A stretch of 64,000 nt of DNA. Source: Pseudomonas veronii (GTDB taxonomy: Bacteria > Pseudomonadota > Gammaproteobacteria > Pseudomonadales > Pseudomonadaceae). Position numbers and translations under genes: made by a program. The stretch spans positions 124,001 to 188,000 of the forward strand of contig NZ_JYLL01000001.1 in the NCBI RefSeq assembly GCF_001439695.1, in the 5' to 3' direction. Position 1 is the stretch's first letter, and the number at the start of each line of letters is the position of its first letter. Of this stretch, positions 1 to 12,324 are shown in pieces. The notes below the pieces were generated by a model that was not told where the DNA came from, ran no database searches, and worked only from the letters and a program-made list of their open reading frames with translations.

Positions 1-144
1 ATCGCCCAACTGATGCGTCGCCTGCAAGCCTCCGAAGGCGCCCATGCCACTCGGCTGCAACATGTGCGGATGGAAGATGGCCAGGGCAGCAACGAGTTTC
101 AATTGATGGTGCGCCAGGGAGAGTCCGCCGAGGCTCAACCGTGA
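1..144 (+). CDS. pilN: PilN, C-terminal end (partial)
   Basis: The window opens inside a reading frame of 47 codons that stops at 142-144. The identity rests mainly on position: it lies directly upstream of a PilO-type gene and PilQ, where pseudomonads carry pilN. PilN is the bitopic inner-membrane protein that pairs with PilO and binds PilM in the type IV pilus alignment complex. Only the periplasmic C-terminal end is visible, so no domain can be checked. The next gene starts with GTG at 141, overlapping this stop, which indicates translational coupling. Confidence 0.7.
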   Translation: MAQLMRRLQASEGAHATRLQHVRMEDGQGSNEFQLMVRQGESAEAQP

Positions 145-1112
145 GCCTGCCCAGGCTCGACTTTTCCGCTCTCACCCACAACGCTGCGAAATGGCCCTTG
201 CCCGCCAAGGTCGTGCTCGGCTGCGCGCTCGCCGGCCTGGTGCTGTGGGTGGGCGATGGGACGTACCTGAGCCCCTCGCGGCAACGGTTGCAGGCGGTCG
301 AGGCGCAGGGCGTCGTCTTGCAGCGACAGGTGGCCCAGAAGGCTGGCCTTGCCGCCAGCCTGGAGGCGCGCAGCCAGCAGCTTCAGGCGATGCAGGCGCG
401 TTTTGCCGGGCTGATGCAGCAGTTGCCCGGTGCGTTCGGGGTACCCGCATTGCTCGAAGATATCGCCCGGCTGGGGGCGGTCAATGGGGTGCTCGTCGAC
501 GCTATCGTGGTGTTGGATGAGCAGCCCCGGCCACTCTATATTGAGCAGCCGTTACGCCTGGGCGTCACCGGGGCTTATCACGACCTGGCGATGTTTGTGA
601 GCGCTTTGGGCGGCTTACCGCGCATCGTCACGGTGCATGATGTGGCGCTTCGGGCTGATGCGGCCGGGTTGCGCCTGGAGTTGGTGGCCAAGACCTATCG
701 CAATCCGTCGTCGGGCGGTCAGTCGACCCCGGCCGTCGAGCCGGGGCCGCGCTTTGTCTATGACGCGCTGGCCTTGCGTGATCCGTTCCAGCCGCGCGCC
801 TTGCAGGTCGGTCACGTACCCGGCCGGCCCGCGCTCGCACCGGACCTCGGGCGTGCCCGCGGTGCCCTGGAAGGTATCGCCGTCGACCAGTTCGAAATGG
901 TCGGCACGCTGTCCCGAGGCGCGCAGACCTTCGCTCTGCTGCGTGCCGCTGCCAGCGTCCACAGGCTGGCGGTCGGCGATTACCTGGGGCCGGACCACGG
1001 TCGGGTCACGGCTATTGATGAGGGCCATGTGGAATTGCTCGAACTGTTTCCCGATGAACAGGGCGCGTGGCTGGAACGCCCGCGGACCCTCGTGCTGAAC
1101 GTCAACTCATAA
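141..1112 (+). CDS. PilO-PilP fusion, type IV pilus alignment protein
   Basis: This 323-residue product joins two pilus proteins that are separate genes in P. aeruginosa. Residues 1-190 look like PilO: a short cytoplasmic end, one membrane segment at about 22-38, a coiled-coil stretch at about 48-92 and a ferredoxin-like periplasmic domain. From about 203 the sequence becomes PilP-like, with the RDPF motif at 213-216 followed by a beta-rich domain that in PilP contacts PilQ. There is no lipobox at the junction, so the PilP part would be tethered by the PilO membrane helix instead of a lipid. The start is GTG overlapping the pilN stop. It is followed after 12 bases by pilQ. The fusion is read directly from one uninterrupted frame. 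Confidence 0.8.
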   Translation: MSLPRLDFSALTHNAAKWPLPAKVVLGCALAGLVLWVGDGTYLSPSRQRLQAVEAQGVVLQRQVAQKAGLAASLEARSQQLQAMQARFAGLMQQLPGAFGVPALLEDIARLGAVNGVLVDAIVVLDEQPRPLYIEQPLRLGVTGAYHDLAMFVSALGGLPRIVTVHDVALRADAAGLRLELVAKTYRNPSSGGQSTPAVEPGPRFVYDALALRDPFQPRALQVGHVPGRPALAPDLGRARGALEGIAVDQFEMVGTLSRGAQTFALLRAAASVHRLAVGDYLGPDHGRVTAIDEGHVELLELFPDEQGAWLERPRTLVLNVNS

Positions 1113-1124
1113 CGGAATCAAACA

Positions 1125-2507
1125 ATGAAAAGGACTTTCTCGTCCTTCGGTGTGGCGCTATGGATAGCGTTCACGGCACCGATGGCTGCTGCTGTGCCCA
1201 ATCGTGTGGATCTGATCCAGCTGCCGCCTCCCGGCGGTGCGGCATCAGGTACCTATACCGGCGACAAGCTGAACCTCAACTTCCAGAACATCGAGCTGCG
1301 CGCCGTGTTGCAGCAGATTGCCGATGTGGCGGGCCTGAATCTGGTCGCCAGCGACGATGTGCAAGGTTCGATCACCCTGCGGCTCAAGGACGTGCCTTGG
1401 GACCAGGCGCTGGACCTAGTGTTGCAAAGCAAGGGGCTGGACCAGCGGATAAAGGCCGGGGTGCTGTTGGTGGCGCCCGCCGACGAGTTGGCCGCGCGCG
1501 AGCTGCTGACGCTGGAGTCGCGCAAGCAGATGGCTGAACTGGCGCCATTGCGGCGCGAACTGTTGCAGGTCAATTACGCCAAGGCTGCGGACCTGGCCAA
1601 GTTGTTCCAATCGGTGACCGGCCTGGAAGGCACCACCGACGAACGCGGCTCGGTGGCGGTGGATGACCGCACCAATAACATCATCGCCTACCAGACCGGC
1701 GAACGCCTGGAAGAGCTGCGACGCATCGTGGCGCAGCTGGATATTCCGGTGCGCCAGGTGATGATCGAGGCGCGGATTGTCGAGGCCAATGTCGACTACG
1801 ACAAAAGCCTGGGCGTGCGCTGGGGAGGGCGGATCAATCGCGGCAACTGGGGCGCCGGCGGTGTCGAGAAACCTCCGGAGCCAGGCACCGAGCCTGTGGA
1901 AAACCCGTCCGGCTCGCCCTTTGTCGACTTGGGGGCGCTCACCAACACTTCTGGCCTGGGGATCGCGTTTATCACCGACAACCTGCTGCTGGACCTGGAA
2001 CTGACCGCGATGGAAAAAACCGGCAACGGCGAGATTGTCTCGCAGCCCAAGGTGGTCACGTCCGACAAGGAGACCGCGCGCATCCTCAAGGGCACCGAGA
2101 TTCCCTACCAGGAGTCCAGCTCCAGCGGCGCCACCTCGGTGTCGTTCAAGGAGGCTTCGCTGTCCCTGGAAGTCACCCCGCAAATCACCCCCGACGACCG
2201 CGTGATCATGGAGGTCAAAGTCACCAAGGATGAGCCGGATTACCTGAACAAGCTCAACGACGTACCGCCGATCAAGAAAAATGAGGTCAACGCCAAGGTG
2301 CTGGTCAGGGACGGCGAGACCATCGTCATCGGCGGAGTTTTCTCCAATACCCAAAGCAAAGTGCTAGATAAAGTGCCATTTTTGGGCGATGTGCCGTATC
2401 TTGGCCGCCTTTTCCGGCGCGATGTGCTGGCAGAAAAAAAATCCGAGCTGCTGGTATTCCTGACTCCGCGTATTATGAATAACCAGGCGATTGCTGTGAG
2501 TCGTTGA
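1125..2507 (+). CDS. pilQ: PilQ, short type IV pilus secretin
   Basis: Outer-membrane secretin through which the pilus passes. Residues 1-23 form a signal peptide ending in AAA. An STN/N0 domain follows at about 47-115 ([20 protein letters not shown]), then a NolW-type N1 domain near 140-210, and the secretin domain to the end, with the family signature around [17 protein letters not shown]. At 460 residues it is far shorter than P. aeruginosa PilQ (about 700) because the peptidoglycan-binding AMIN repeats are missing; the N0 domain starts almost immediately after the signal peptide. aroK follows after 4 bases, the usual pil-aro junction. Confidence 0.88.
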   Translation: MKRTFSSFGVALWIAFTAPMAAAVPNRVDLIQLPPPGGAASGTYTGDKLNLNFQNIELRAVLQQIADVAGLNLVASDDVQGSITLRLKDVPWDQALDLVLQSKGLDQRIKAGVLLVAPADELAARELLTLESRKQMAELAPLRRELLQVNYAKAADLAKLFQSVTGLEGTTDERGSVAVDDRTNNIIAYQTGERLEELRRIVAQLDIPVRQVMIEARIVEANVDYDKSLGVRWGGRINRGNWGAGGVEKPPEPGTEPVENPSGSPFVDLGALTNTSGLGIAFITDNLLLDLELTAMEKTGNGEIVSQPKVVTSDKETARILKGTEIPYQESSSSGATSVSFKEASLSLEVTPQITPDDRVIMEVKVTKDEPDYLNKLNDVPPIKKNEVNAKVLVRDGETIVIGGVFSNTQSKVLDKVPFLGDVPYLGRLFRRDVLAEKKSELLVFLTPRIMNNQAIAVSR

Positions 2508-2511
2508 TTCT

Positions 2512-3030
2512 GTGCGAAATTTGATTCTTGTAGGACCGATGGGGGCTGGAAAAAGCACCATCGGCCGTTTGCTGGCCAAAGAGCTGCGCCTGCCATTCAA
2601 AGACTCCGATAAGGAAATTGAAGTGCGCTCGGGTGCCAATATCCCGTGGATCTTCGATAAGGAAGGCGAACTGGGCTTTCGTGACCGTGAGCAGGCGATG
2701 ATTGCCGAGCTGTGCGCTTGCGATGGCGTGGTCCTGGCGACCGGCGGCGGTGCCGTGATGCGCGAGGAGAACCGCCGGGCATTGCATGCCGGTGGTCGGG
2801 TGGTCTATCTGCATGCGTCGGTCGAGCAGCAGGTGGGGCGCACCGCGCGTGATCGCAATCGCCCACTGCTGCGCACCGCCGACCCGGCGAAGACCCTGCG
2901 GGATCTGCTGGCGCTGCGCGATCCGCTGTATCGGGAAATCGCCGATCTGGTGGTGGAAACCGATGAGCGGCCACCTCGGATGGTGGTGCTCGACATTCTC
3001 GAGCGCCTGCAACGGCTGCCACCCCGTTAA
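2512..3030 (+). CDS. aroK: Shikimate kinase AroK
   Basis: Cytoplasmic enzyme that phosphorylates shikimate to shikimate 3-phosphate with ATP in aromatic amino acid synthesis. The 172-residue length is normal. A Walker A loop GPMGAGKS lies near residues 8-15, the shikimate-binding Asp/Arg follow (DSD, FRDREQ), the GGG motif is in ATGGGAV, and the lid region is RDRNRPLL. The start is GTG at 2512, 4 bases after pilQ, giving [15 protein letters not shown]. It is probably co-transcribed with pilQ and aroB. Confidence 0.95.
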   Translation: MRNLILVGPMGAGKSTIGRLLAKELRLPFKDSDKEIEVRSGANIPWIFDKEGELGFRDREQAMIAELCACDGVVLATGGGAVMREENRRALHAGGRVVYLHASVEQQVGRTARDRNRPLLRTADPAKTLRDLLALRDPLYREIADLVVETDERPPRMVVLDILERLQRLPPR

Positions 3031-3155
3031 AGCCAGGCCCGAAATGCGCTATTCTCGGCGGCGCGTCATCACCCTGTGGGGTGTGGCGTAGAGCCATCAG
3101 GCGACGTCGGATCACGACGTTGCCGGTCGTTAATACATCTTCAACGCGGGGACAC

Positions 3156-4256
3156 ATGCAGACACTTAAGGTCGATCTAGGCGAGCGCAGCTACCCGATC
3201 CATATTGGCGAAGGTCTGCTCGACCAGCCCGAGTTGCTCGCACCGCATATTGCCGGGCGGCAAGTGGCGATCATCTCCAACGAAACGGTCGCGCCGCTGT
3301 ATCTTGAGCGTCTGAGCCGCAGCCTGGCGGCGTACTCGGTGATCTCCGTGGTGCTGCCCGACGGCGAAGCCCACAAGAACTGGGAAACCCTGCAACTGAT
3401 CTTCGATGGCCTGCTGACCGCACGCCATGACCGGCGCACCACCGTGGTCGCCCTCGGTGGCGGCGTGATTGGTGACATGGCCGGTTTTGCGGCCGCCTGT
3501 TACCAGCGCGGCGTGGATTTCATCCAGGTGCCGACCACCTTGCTGTCCCAGGTCGATTCGTCGGTGGGCGGCAAGACCGGCATCAACCATCCGCTGGGCA
3601 AAAACATGGTGGGCGCGTTCTACCAGCCCCAGGCTGTGCTGATCGACACCGCGACCCTCAACACCTTGCCCCCGCGCGAGCTGTCGGCGGGCCTGGCGGA
3701 AGTCATCAAGTACGGGCTGATCTGCGACGAGCCGTTCCTGACCTGGCTGGAAGAACATGTCGACGCCCTGCGCGCGCTGGACCAGGTGGCGCTGACCGAA
3801 GCGATCTCCCGTTCCTGTGCGGCCAAGGCGCTGGTGGTGAATGCCGACGAACGGGAGTCCGGTGTACGGGCCACCTTGAACCTGGGCCACACCTTCGGCC
3901 ATGCGATCGAAACGCACATGGGCTATGGTGTGTGGTTGCATGGGGAAGCCGTAGCGGCTGGCACAGTGATGGCATTGGAGATGTCGCAACGCCTGGGCTG
4001 GATCAGCGCCCAGGAGCGGGATCGGGGCATCCGCCTGTTCCAGCGCGCCGGGTTGCCGGTGATCCCGCCCGAGGAAATGAGCGAGGCGGATTTCCTCGAA
4101 CATATGGCGATAGACAAGAAAGTGATCGACGGTCGACTGCGACTGGTGCTGCTGCGCCGCATGGGCGAAGCGGTGGTGACCGACGATTATCCGAAAGAGA
4201 TTCTACAGGCCACGCTGGGAGCGGATTACCGCGCCCTGGCCCAGCTTAAAGGTTAA
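3156..4256 (+). CDS. aroB: 3-dehydroquinate synthase AroB
   Basis: Converts DAHP to 3-dehydroquinate, the second step of the shikimate pathway, using NAD+ and a divalent metal. The 366-residue product begins [18 protein letters not shown]-binding segments ([15 protein letters not shown]) and the metal ligands in [14 protein letters not shown] and HGEAVAAG are all present. The frame is open upstream to about 3081, but the ATG at 3156 follows a GGGG ribosome site and gives the usual family N-terminus. The 125 bases after aroK carry no gene. damX follows after 10 bases. Confidence 0.95.
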   Translation: MQTLKVDLGERSYPIHIGEGLLDQPELLAPHIAGRQVAIISNETVAPLYLERLSRSLAAYSVISVVLPDGEAHKNWETLQLIFDGLLTARHDRRTTVVALGGGVIGDMAGFAAACYQRGVDFIQVPTTLLSQVDSSVGGKTGINHPLGKNMVGAFYQPQAVLIDTATLNTLPPRELSAGLAEVIKYGLICDEPFLTWLEEHVDALRALDQVALTEAISRSCAAKALVVNADERESGVRATLNLGHTFGHAIETHMGYGVWLHGEAVAAGTVMALEMSQRLGWISAQERDRGIRLFQRAGLPVIPPEEMSEADFLEHMAIDKKVIDGRLRLVLLRRMGEAVVTDDYPKEILQATLGADYRALAQLKG

Positions 4257-4266
4257 TAAGAGCCCG

Positions 4267-5835
4267 ATGACTAGTTTGCATGCCGACGAGGCGTTCCTCG
4301 GCCATTACCAGTTAAGCCACGACCCCTTCGCTCCACGGGTGCCTGGTTTCAAATTCTTCCCTGCGCAGCGCAAGCCGGTGCTCGGGCAGTTGCATCACCT
4401 GGCGCGCTACAGCCAGTTGTTGCTGGTCGTCACCGGCCCGCTGGGCAGCGGCAAGACCTTGCTGCGCCAGGCGCTGGTCGCCAGCACCAACAAGCAATCG
4501 GTGCAAAGCGTAGTGGTGTCGGCGCGTGGCGCCGGCGATGCGGCGGGCGTGCTGCGTCAGGTGGCCCAGGCCCTGGACGTTGCCAGCGCCGAGCCGAATG
4601 CGATTCTCAAGCAAGTGGTGCAACTGGGCCTGACCGGCCAGGAAGTCTACCTGCTGGTGGACGACGCCGAGCAGCTTGACGAGTCGGCCCTCGAAGCGCT
4701 GCTGGCGCTGGCGGCGGGTACGCCGGAAGGTCGTCCGCATGTGTTCCTGTTCGGTGAATCGTCCCTGATCGCCGCTCTGGAGCAGATCAGCGGCGAGCAG
4801 GAGCTGTTCCACGTCATCGAATTGCAGCCGTATGAAGAGGAAGAAACCCGCGAATATCTGGCACAACGCCTCGAAGGCGCCGGGCAGGGCATCGAACTTT
4901 TCTCCGCTCAGCAGATCTCTGATATTCACGAAAGCTCCGACGGCTGGCCTGGCACCATCAACCAGGTTGCCCGCGATGCGATGATTGAAGCCATGATTGC
5001 CAGCCGCTCTGCGGTCAAGCGTCCAAAGATGGGGTTCACTATGCCTAAAAAGCACGTATTGGCTATTTCCGCCGTTGTCGTGGTCGCTGTCGCCGCCGCC
5101 TGGTTGATCCCAGGTCGCAGCAAGGCACCGACGCCTGCCGGCGCGCCAACCGAACAGGCGCAGTTACCACTGGGTAAACCCACGCCGAATGTCGAGTTCG
5201 CCAACTCCGGCCAACCGACCAACCTGCCGATGGTCGGCCAGCCCGTCATGCGCGGCCCGCTCGCCGAAGCGGCCGGCGGTATCTCCGAAGGCGACGACGG
5301 CGTGCCAGTGGAAGGCTCCAGCAGCACACCGCCGACCGTGACCACCACCGCGCCGCCAGTGGGCGTGCCTGCCGGTCAACCGGCGGCAAAACCAACGCCT
5401 GTGCCTGTACCTGCGCCTACGGTCGCGACCGCCAAACCGGCGCCCGTCGCCAAGCCGGTCGCGCCAGCGCCTGTCGCCAAGCCAGCTCCGGCCCCGGCCG
5501 CCAAACCGGCGGAAAAACCGGTGACTGTCGCCAAGGCCGGCGCCACCGGCAGCAGCTGGTACACCAGCCAGCCCAGCGGTAACTTCGTGGTGCAGATCCT
5601 CGGCACCAGCTCCGAAGCCAATGCTCAAGCCTTCGTCAAAGAGCAGGGCGGCGAGTACCGTTATTTCAAGAAGGTGCTCAACGGCAAGCCGCTTTACGTG
5701 ATCACTTACGGCAGCTTCTCCAGCCGTGCCGCCGCCGATACCGCTATCAAAGCCTTGCCAGCGAAGGTTCAGGCTGGTAAACCTTGGCCTCGCACTGTTG
5801 CCAGCGTTCAACAAGAACTGGCAGCAACTCGCTGA
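4267..5835 (+). CDS. damX: DamX-like AAA/SPOR cell division protein
   Basis: A 522-residue inner-membrane protein with an ExeA-type AAA ATPase domain at residues 1-250 (Walker A GPLGSGKT at 57-64, Walker B near VYLLVDDAEQ), one membrane segment at about 262-281, a long Pro/Ala/Lys-rich periplasmic linker at about 340-425, and a C-terminal SPOR domain from about 435 (NFVVQILGTSSEANAQAFV). SPOR domains bind denuded septal peptidoglycan. The place after aroK-aroB matches E. coli damX, but E. coli DamX lacks a canonical ATPase, and no dam gene follows here. Codon use matches the neighbours. Confidence 0.85.
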   Translation: MTSLHADEAFLGHYQLSHDPFAPRVPGFKFFPAQRKPVLGQLHHLARYSQLLLVVTGPLGSGKTLLRQALVASTNKQSVQSVVVSARGAGDAAGVLRQVAQALDVASAEPNAILKQVVQLGLTGQEVYLLVDDAEQLDESALEALLALAAGTPEGRPHVFLFGESSLIAALEQISGEQELFHVIELQPYEEEETREYLAQRLEGAGQGIELFSAQQISDIHESSDGWPGTINQVARDAMIEAMIASRSAVKRPKMGFTMPKKHVLAISAVVVVAVAAAWLIPGRSKAPTPAGAPTEQAQLPLGKPTPNVEFANSGQPTNLPMVGQPVMRGPLAEAAGGISEGDDGVPVEGSSSTPPTVTTTAPPVGVPAGQPAAKPTPVPVPAPTVATAKPAPVAKPVAPAPVAKPAPAPAAKPAEKPVTVAKAGATGSSWYTSQPSGNFVVQILGTSSEANAQAFVKEQGGEYRYFKKVLNGKPLYVITYGSFSSRAAADTAIKALPAKVQAGKPWPRTVASVQQELAATR

Positions 5836-5841
5836 AGATTC

Positions 5842-5862
5842 GGCGGCCTTACCCAGGCCGCC
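5842..5862 (+). terminator. Hairpin after damX
   Basis: Seven-base arms GGCGGCC and GGCCGCC enclose a 7-base loop just after the damX stop. There is no U-run directly after the stem, so it is a weak or Rho-assisted terminator at best. Confidence 0.45.
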
Positions 5863-6046
5863 CTCCCGGCACCTCAAAAAAAACCGCAAGTGCGTGCAGC
5901 CCTCAAGGCCGCGCGCATTGTGGTGTCTGCGTCACAGTGGCTTTTGAGTCGTAGCGGTCAAAATTAAAAAAGTTTTGACTAGCACAGCATATCGCTTTAA
6001 ACCTTTCATAAATGCGACATAGATTTGCGACATCTCGTCGCTAAAT

Positions 6047-6075
6047 TTGTGAGCGTCTGTGTCGGTGTGTACAAT
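6047..6075 (+). promoter_or_regulatory. Candidate sigma-70 promoter of gltB
   Basis: TTGTGA at 6047-6052 and TACAAT at 6070-6075 are separated by 17 bases, about 110 bases ahead of gltB. The gap 5836-6186 holds this, the damX hairpin and an AT-rich tract with two TGCGACAT direct repeats near 6013 and 6026. No other gene is seen there. The promoter is predicted by eye only. Confidence 0.4.
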
Positions 6076-6186
6076 GACCTCCCTTTTGCCCCTGCAAAGC
6101 CGGCGAACGTTCGGCGTGGAAGGTAACTGGTTGAATTGAAAAGAAATTTGCCTCGATATAAGAGGCAGCCTGGTGAGAAAGTGTCT

Positions 6187-9100
6187 ATGAAAGCAGGTCT
6201 GTACCAACCCGATGAATTCAAGGATAACTGCGGTTTCGGCCTGATTGCCCATATGCAGGGCGAGCCCAGTCATACCCTTTTGCAAACGGCCATCGAGGCC
6301 CTGACCTGCATGACCCACCGCGGTGGGATCAACGCCGACGGCAAGACCGGTGACGGTTGTGGCTTGCTCATTCAAAAGCCCGACTTGTTCCTGCGCGCCA
6401 TCGCCAAACAGCATTTCGCGGTCGAGCTGCCCAAGCAGTACGCCGTGGGCATGGTGTTTTTCAACCAGGACCCGGTCAAAGCCGAAGCCGCTCGCGAGAA
6501 CATGAACCGCGAAATCCTCGCGGCCGGCCTGCAACTCGTCGGCTGGCGCAAAGTGCCGATCGACACCAGTGTGCTCGGCCGCCTGGCCCTGGAGCGCCTG
6601 CCGCAGATCGAACAGGTGTTCATCGCGGGCGACGGCCTGAGCGACCAGGACATGGCGATCAAGCTGTTCACCTCGCGTCGTCGCTCGTCCGTGTCGAATG
6701 CCGCCGACACCGACCACTACATCTGCAGCTTTTCGCACAAGACCATCATTTATAAAGGCCTGATGATGCCGGCGGACTTGACCGCCTTCTATCCGGACCT
6801 GAGCGATGAGCGCCTGCAAACCGCGATCTGCGTGTTCCACCAGCGCTTCTCCACCAACACCCTGCCGAAATGGCCGCTGGCCCAGCCATTCCGCTTCCTC
6901 GCCCACAACGGCGAGATCAACACCATCACCGGCAACCGCAACTGGGCCGTGGCCCGTCGCACCAAGTTCGCCAACGATTTGATGGACCTGGAAGAGCTCG
7001 GTCCGCTGGTCAACCGCGTCGGCTCCGACTCCTCCAGCATGGACAACATGCTCGAACTGATGGTCACCGGCGGCATCGACCTGTTCCGTGGCGTGCGGAT
7101 GATCATTCCGCCTGCGTGGCAGAACGTCGAGACCATGGACCCCGATCTGCGGGCGTTCTATGAGTACAACTCGATGCACATGGAACCGTGGGACGGCCCG
7201 GCCGGCGTGGTCATGACCGACGGCCGCTACGCGGTGTGCCTGCTCGACCGTAACGGTCTGCGCCCGGCGCGTTGGGTGACCACCACCAACGGTTTCATCA
7301 CCCTCGCGTCGGAAATCGGCGTGTGGAACTACCAGCCGGAAGATGTGATCGCCAAAGGCCGCGTCGGCCCTGGCCAGATCCTCGCCGTGGACACCGAAAC
7401 CGGGCAGATCCTCGACACCGATGCGATCGACAACCGCTTGAAGTCCCGTCACCCGTACAAGCAATGGCTGCGCAAGAATGCCCTGCGCATCCAGGCGACC
7501 ATGGAAGACAACGACCACGGTTCGGCGTTCTACGACATCGACCAGCTCAAGCAGTACATGAAGATGTACCAGGTCACGTTCGAAGAGCGCGACCAGGTGC
7601 TGCGTCCGCTCGGCGAGCAAGGCTACGAGGCGGTCGGCTCGATGGGCGACGACACGCCGATGGCCGTGCTGTCCCAGCGCGTTCGCACGCCATACGACTA
7701 TTTCCGCCAGCAGTTCGCCCAGGTGACCAACCCACCGATCGACCCGCTGCGTGAAGCCATCGTGATGTCCCTGGAAGTGTGTCTCGGTGCCGAGCGCAAC
7801 ATCTTCCAGGAATCGCCTGAGCACGCCTCCCGTGTGATCCTCAGCTCGCCGGTCATTTCCCCGGCCAAGTGGCGTTCGCTGATGACCCTGGAGCGTCCGG
7901 GCTTCGACCGCCAGATCATCGACCTGAACTACGACGAGAGCCTCGGCCTTGAAGCCGCGGTGCGCAATGTCGCGGACCAGGCCGAAGAAGCCGTGCGCGC
8001 CGGGCGTACCCAGATCGTGCTGACCGACCGTCACATCGCACCGGGCAAGCTGCCGATCCACGCCTCCCTGGCCACCGGCGCGGTCCATCACCGCCTGACC
8101 GAAAAAGGCCTGCGCTGCGACTCCAACATCCTCGTGGAAACCGCCACCGCCCGCGACCCGCATCACTTCGCGGTGCTGATCGGTTTCGGCGCCTCGGCGG
8201 TGTACCCGTTCCTCGCCTACGAAGTGCTCGGTGACCTGATCCGTACCGGTGAAGTGCTGGGCGACCTCTACGAGGTGTTCAAGAACTACCGCAAAGGCAT
8301 CACCAAGGGCCTGCTGAAGATCCTGTCGAAGATGGGCATCTCCACCGTCACTTCCTACCGTGGCGCGCAGTTGTTCGAGGCCATTGGCCTGTCGGAAGAA
8401 GTCTGCGAGCTGAGCTTCCGTGGCGTGCCGAGCCGCATCAAGGGTGCGCGTTTCGTCGACATCGAAGCCGAGCAGAAAGCCCTGGCGGCCGAAGCCTGGA
8501 GTGCGCGCAAGCCGATCCAGCAAGGCGGCCTGCTCAAGTTCGTACACGGTGGCGAGTATCACGCCTACAACCCGGACGTGGTCAGCACCCTGCAAGCCGC
8601 TGTGCAGCAGGGCGACTACGCCAAGTTCAAGGAATACACCGCGCTGGTGGATAACCGCCCGGTGTCGATGATCCGCGACCTGTTCAAGGTGAAAACCCTG
8701 GATACGCCGCTGGCCCTCAGCGAAATCGAACCGCTCGAATCGGTCCTCAAGCGCTTCGACTCCGCCGGTATTTCCCTGGGCGCCTTGTCGCCCGAGGCGC
8801 ACGAAGCCCTGGCCGAAGCCATGAACCGCCTGGGTGCGCGTTCCAACTCCGGCGAAGGCGGCGAAGACCCGGCGCGCTATGGCACCATCAAGAGCTCGAA
8901 AATCAAGCAAGTGGCGACTGGCCGTTTCGGTGTAACCCCGGAATACCTGGTCAACGCCGAAGTGCTGCAGATCAAAGTCGCCCAGGGCGCCAAGCCCGGT
9001 GAAGGCGGCCAGCTGCCAGGCGGCAAGGTCAACGGTCTGATCGCCAAGCTGCGTTATGCGGTGCCGGGCGTGACCCTGATCTCGCCACCGCCGCACCACG

Positions 9101-10632
9101 ACATCTACTCGATCGAAGACTTGTCGCAGCTGATTTTCGACCTCAAACAAGTCAACCCGCAGGCCCTGGTCTCGGTGAAACTGGTGGCGGAAGCCGGCGT
9201 GGGCACCATCGCCGCCGGTGTGGCCAAGGCCTATGCCGACCTGATCACCATCTCCGGCTACGACGGCGGCACCGGCGCTTCGCCGCTGACCTCGATCAAG
9301 TACGCCGGCGCTCCGTGGGAGCTGGGCCTGGCCGAGACGCACCAGACCCTGCGCGGCAACGACCTGCGCGGCAAAGTCCGGGTGCAAACCGACGGCGGCC
9401 TGAAAACCGGCCTCGACGTGATCAAGGCCGCGATCCTCGGCGCCGAAAGCTTCGGCTTCGGCACCGCGCCGATGATCGCCCTGGGCTGCAAATACCTGCG
9501 CATCTGCCACCTGAACAACTGCGCCACCGGCGTCGCCACTCAGAACGAGAAGCTGCGCAAGGATCACTACATCGGCACCGTCGACATGGTGGTGAATTTC
9601 TTCACCTACGTCGCCGAAGAAACCCGTGAGTGGCTGGCCAAGCTGGGCGTGCGCTCCCTCGAAGAGCTGATCGGCCGCACCGATCTGCTGGACATCCTCG
9701 AAGGCCAGACCGCCAAGCAACAACACCTGGACCTGACGCCGCTGTTGGGCAGCGATCACATCCCGGCCGACAAGCCGCAATTCTGCCAGGTGGACCGCAA
9801 CCCACCGTTCGACAAGGGCCTGCTGGCCGAGAAGATGGTCGAGATGGCCGCTTCGTCGATCAACGACGCCAGCGGCGGCGAATTCAGCCTGGACATTTGC
9901 AACTGCGACCGTTCCATCGGCGCACGCATCTCCGGCGAAATCGCGCGCAAGCACGGCAACCAGGGCATGGCCAAGGCGCCGATCACCTTCCGCTTCATGG
10001 GCACCGCGGGCCAGAGCTTCGGCGTGTGGAACGCCGGTGGCCTGCACATGTACCTGGAAGGTGACGCCAACGACTACGTGGGCAAGGGCATGACCGGCGG
10101 CAAGCTGGTGATCGTTCCGCCTAAAGGCAGCGTCTACAAGACCCAGGACAGTGCCATCATCGGCAACACCTGCTTGTACGGCGCCACCGGCGGCAAGCTG
10201 TTCGCCGCGGGGACCGCTGGTGAGCGTTTCGCCGTGCGTAACTCCGGTGCCCACACCGTGGTGGAAGGCACTGGCGATCACTGCTGCGAGTACATGACCG
10301 GGGGCTTTGTCGCGGTACTGGGCAAGACCGGTTACAACTTCGGTTCGGGCATGACCGGCGGTTTCGCCTACGTGCTCGACCAGGACAACACCTTCGTCGA
10401 CCGGGTCAACCACGAGTTGGTCGAGATCCAGCGGATCAGCGGCGAAGCGATGGAATCCCACCGTAACCACTTGCAGCACGTGCTGGACGAGTACGTCGAG
10501 GAAACCGGCAGCGAATGGGGTCGTAACCTCGCCGAGAACCTTGATGATTTCCTGCGTCGTTTCTGGCTGGTCAAGCCCAAGGCTGCCAACCTGAAATCGT
10601 TGCTTTCCAGCATCCGTGCCAACCCGCAGTGA
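6187..10632 (+). CDS. gltB: Glutamate synthase (NADPH) large subunit GltB
   Basis: Transfers the amide of glutamine to 2-oxoglutarate, making two glutamates with GltD as electron donor. The 1481-residue product starts [14 protein letters not shown]; Cys15 is then the N-terminal nucleophile of the mature Ntn-type amidotransferase after propeptide removal. The central and FMN-binding synthase domains follow, and the 3Fe-4S ligands lie in the C-x5-C-x4-C pattern at residues 1101, 1107 and 1112. The C-terminal GXGXG beta-helix is rich in repeats such as MTGG. The frame is open back to 6136, but ATG 6187 gives the known family start. gltD follows after 32 bases, so the two form an operon. Confidence 0.96.
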   Translation: MKAGLYQPDEFKDNCGFGLIAHMQGEPSHTLLQTAIEALTCMTHRGGINADGKTGDGCGLLIQKPDLFLRAIAKQHFAVELPKQYAVGMVFFNQDPVKAEAARENMNREILAAGLQLVGWRKVPIDTSVLGRLALERLPQIEQVFIAGDGLSDQDMAIKLFTSRRRSSVSNAADTDHYICSFSHKTIIYKGLMMPADLTAFYPDLSDERLQTAICVFHQRFSTNTLPKWPLAQPFRFLAHNGEINTITGNRNWAVARRTKFANDLMDLEELGPLVNRVGSDSSSMDNMLELMVTGGIDLFRGVRMIIPPAWQNVETMDPDLRAFYEYNSMHMEPWDGPAGVVMTDGRYAVCLLDRNGLRPARWVTTTNGFITLASEIGVWNYQPEDVIAKGRVGPGQILAVDTETGQILDTDAIDNRLKSRHPYKQWLRKNALRIQATMEDNDHGSAFYDIDQLKQYMKMYQVTFEERDQVLRPLGEQGYEAVGSMGDDTPMAVLSQRVRTPYDYFRQQFAQVTNPPIDPLREAIVMSLEVCLGAERNIFQESPEHASRVILSSPVISPAKWRSLMTLERPGFDRQIIDLNYDESLGLEAAVRNVADQAEEAVRAGRTQIVLTDRHIAPGKLPIHASLATGAVHHRLTEKGLRCDSNILVETATARDPHHFAVLIGFGASAVYPFLAYEVLGDLIRTGEVLGDLYEVFKNYRKGITKGLLKILSKMGISTVTSYRGAQLFEAIGLSEEVCELSFRGVPSRIKGARFVDIEAEQKALAAEAWSARKPIQQGGLLKFVHGGEYHAYNPDVVSTLQAAVQQGDYAKFKEYTALVDNRPVSMIRDLFKVKTLDTPLALSEIEPLESVLKRFDSAGISLGALSPEAHEALAEAMNRLGARSNSGEGGEDPARYGTIKSSKIKQVATGRFGVTPEYLVNAEVLQIKVAQGAKPGEGGQLPGGKVNGLIAKLRYAVPGVTLISPPPHHDIYSIEDLSQLIFDLKQVNPQALVSVKLVAEAGVGTIAAGVAKAYADLITISGYDGGTGASPLTSIKYAGAPWELGLAETHQTLRGNDLRGKVRVQTDGGLKTGLDVIKAAILGAESFGFGTAPMIALGCKYLRICHLNNCATGVATQNEKLRKDHYIGTVDMVVNFFTYVAEETREWLAKLGVRSLEELIGRTDLLDILEGQTAKQQHLDLTPLLGSDHIPADKPQFCQVDRNPPFDKGLLAEKMVEMAASSINDASGGEFSLDICNCDRSIGARISGEIARKHGNQGMAKAPITFRFMGTAGQSFGVWNAGGLHMYLEGDANDYVGKGMTGGKLVIVPPKGSVYKTQDSAIIGNTCLYGATGGKLFAAGTAGERFAVRNSGAHTVVEGTGDHCCEYMTGGFVAVLGKTGYNFGSGMTGGFAYVLDQDNTFVDRVNHELVEIQRISGEAMESHRNHLQHVLDEYVEETGSEWGRNLAENLDDFLRRFWLVKPKAANLKSLLSSIRANPQ

Positions 10633-10655
10633 TATGCGCCTGAAGAGTTTGATGA

Positions 10656-12083
<1,428 letters not shown>

Positions 12084-12111
12084 CCCGATCCCGAGTTGAA
12101 ATGGGATCAAC

Positions 12112-12202
12112 ATGTGGGAGGGGGCTTGCCCCCGATAGCGGTAGTCCAGTTAAAGATACTGAGACTGACACACTGCAATCGGGGGCAAGCCCCCTCCCAC
12201 AT
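12112..12202. repeat. REPIN (paired inverted REPs) between gltD and hemE
   Basis: Two copies of a 25-base REP, beginning ATGTGGGAGGGGGCTTGCCC, face each other with about 41 bases between them. Each arm is itself palindromic (GGGGGCTTGCCCCC). Both arms are intact and perfect mirror images. It fills most of the gap between gltD and hemE. Confidence 0.9.
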
Positions 12203-12324
12203 TTGGTTTTGATGTGCCCAAGAGATTGTCGTAAATCAACCCGATAGATAAAAGGCACGGCTCATCCCGTGCCTTTTGCGTCGCGCTCTGAGAAAATGCC
12301 CGTACTTTTTTTGCGGATGCCGAC

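Noticed and set aside
5932..10479. A 1515-codon open frame on the minus strand opposite gltB
   Set aside because: It is a shadow of gltB caused by high third-position GC; its translation is rich in His, Asp, Val and Gly without domains, and gltB is certain.
12109..12205. Possible small protein or attenuator between gltD and hemE
   Set aside because: The stretch is fully explained by a REPIN; short frames in it read the repeat (GGGLPPIA-type peptides seen at several REPs).
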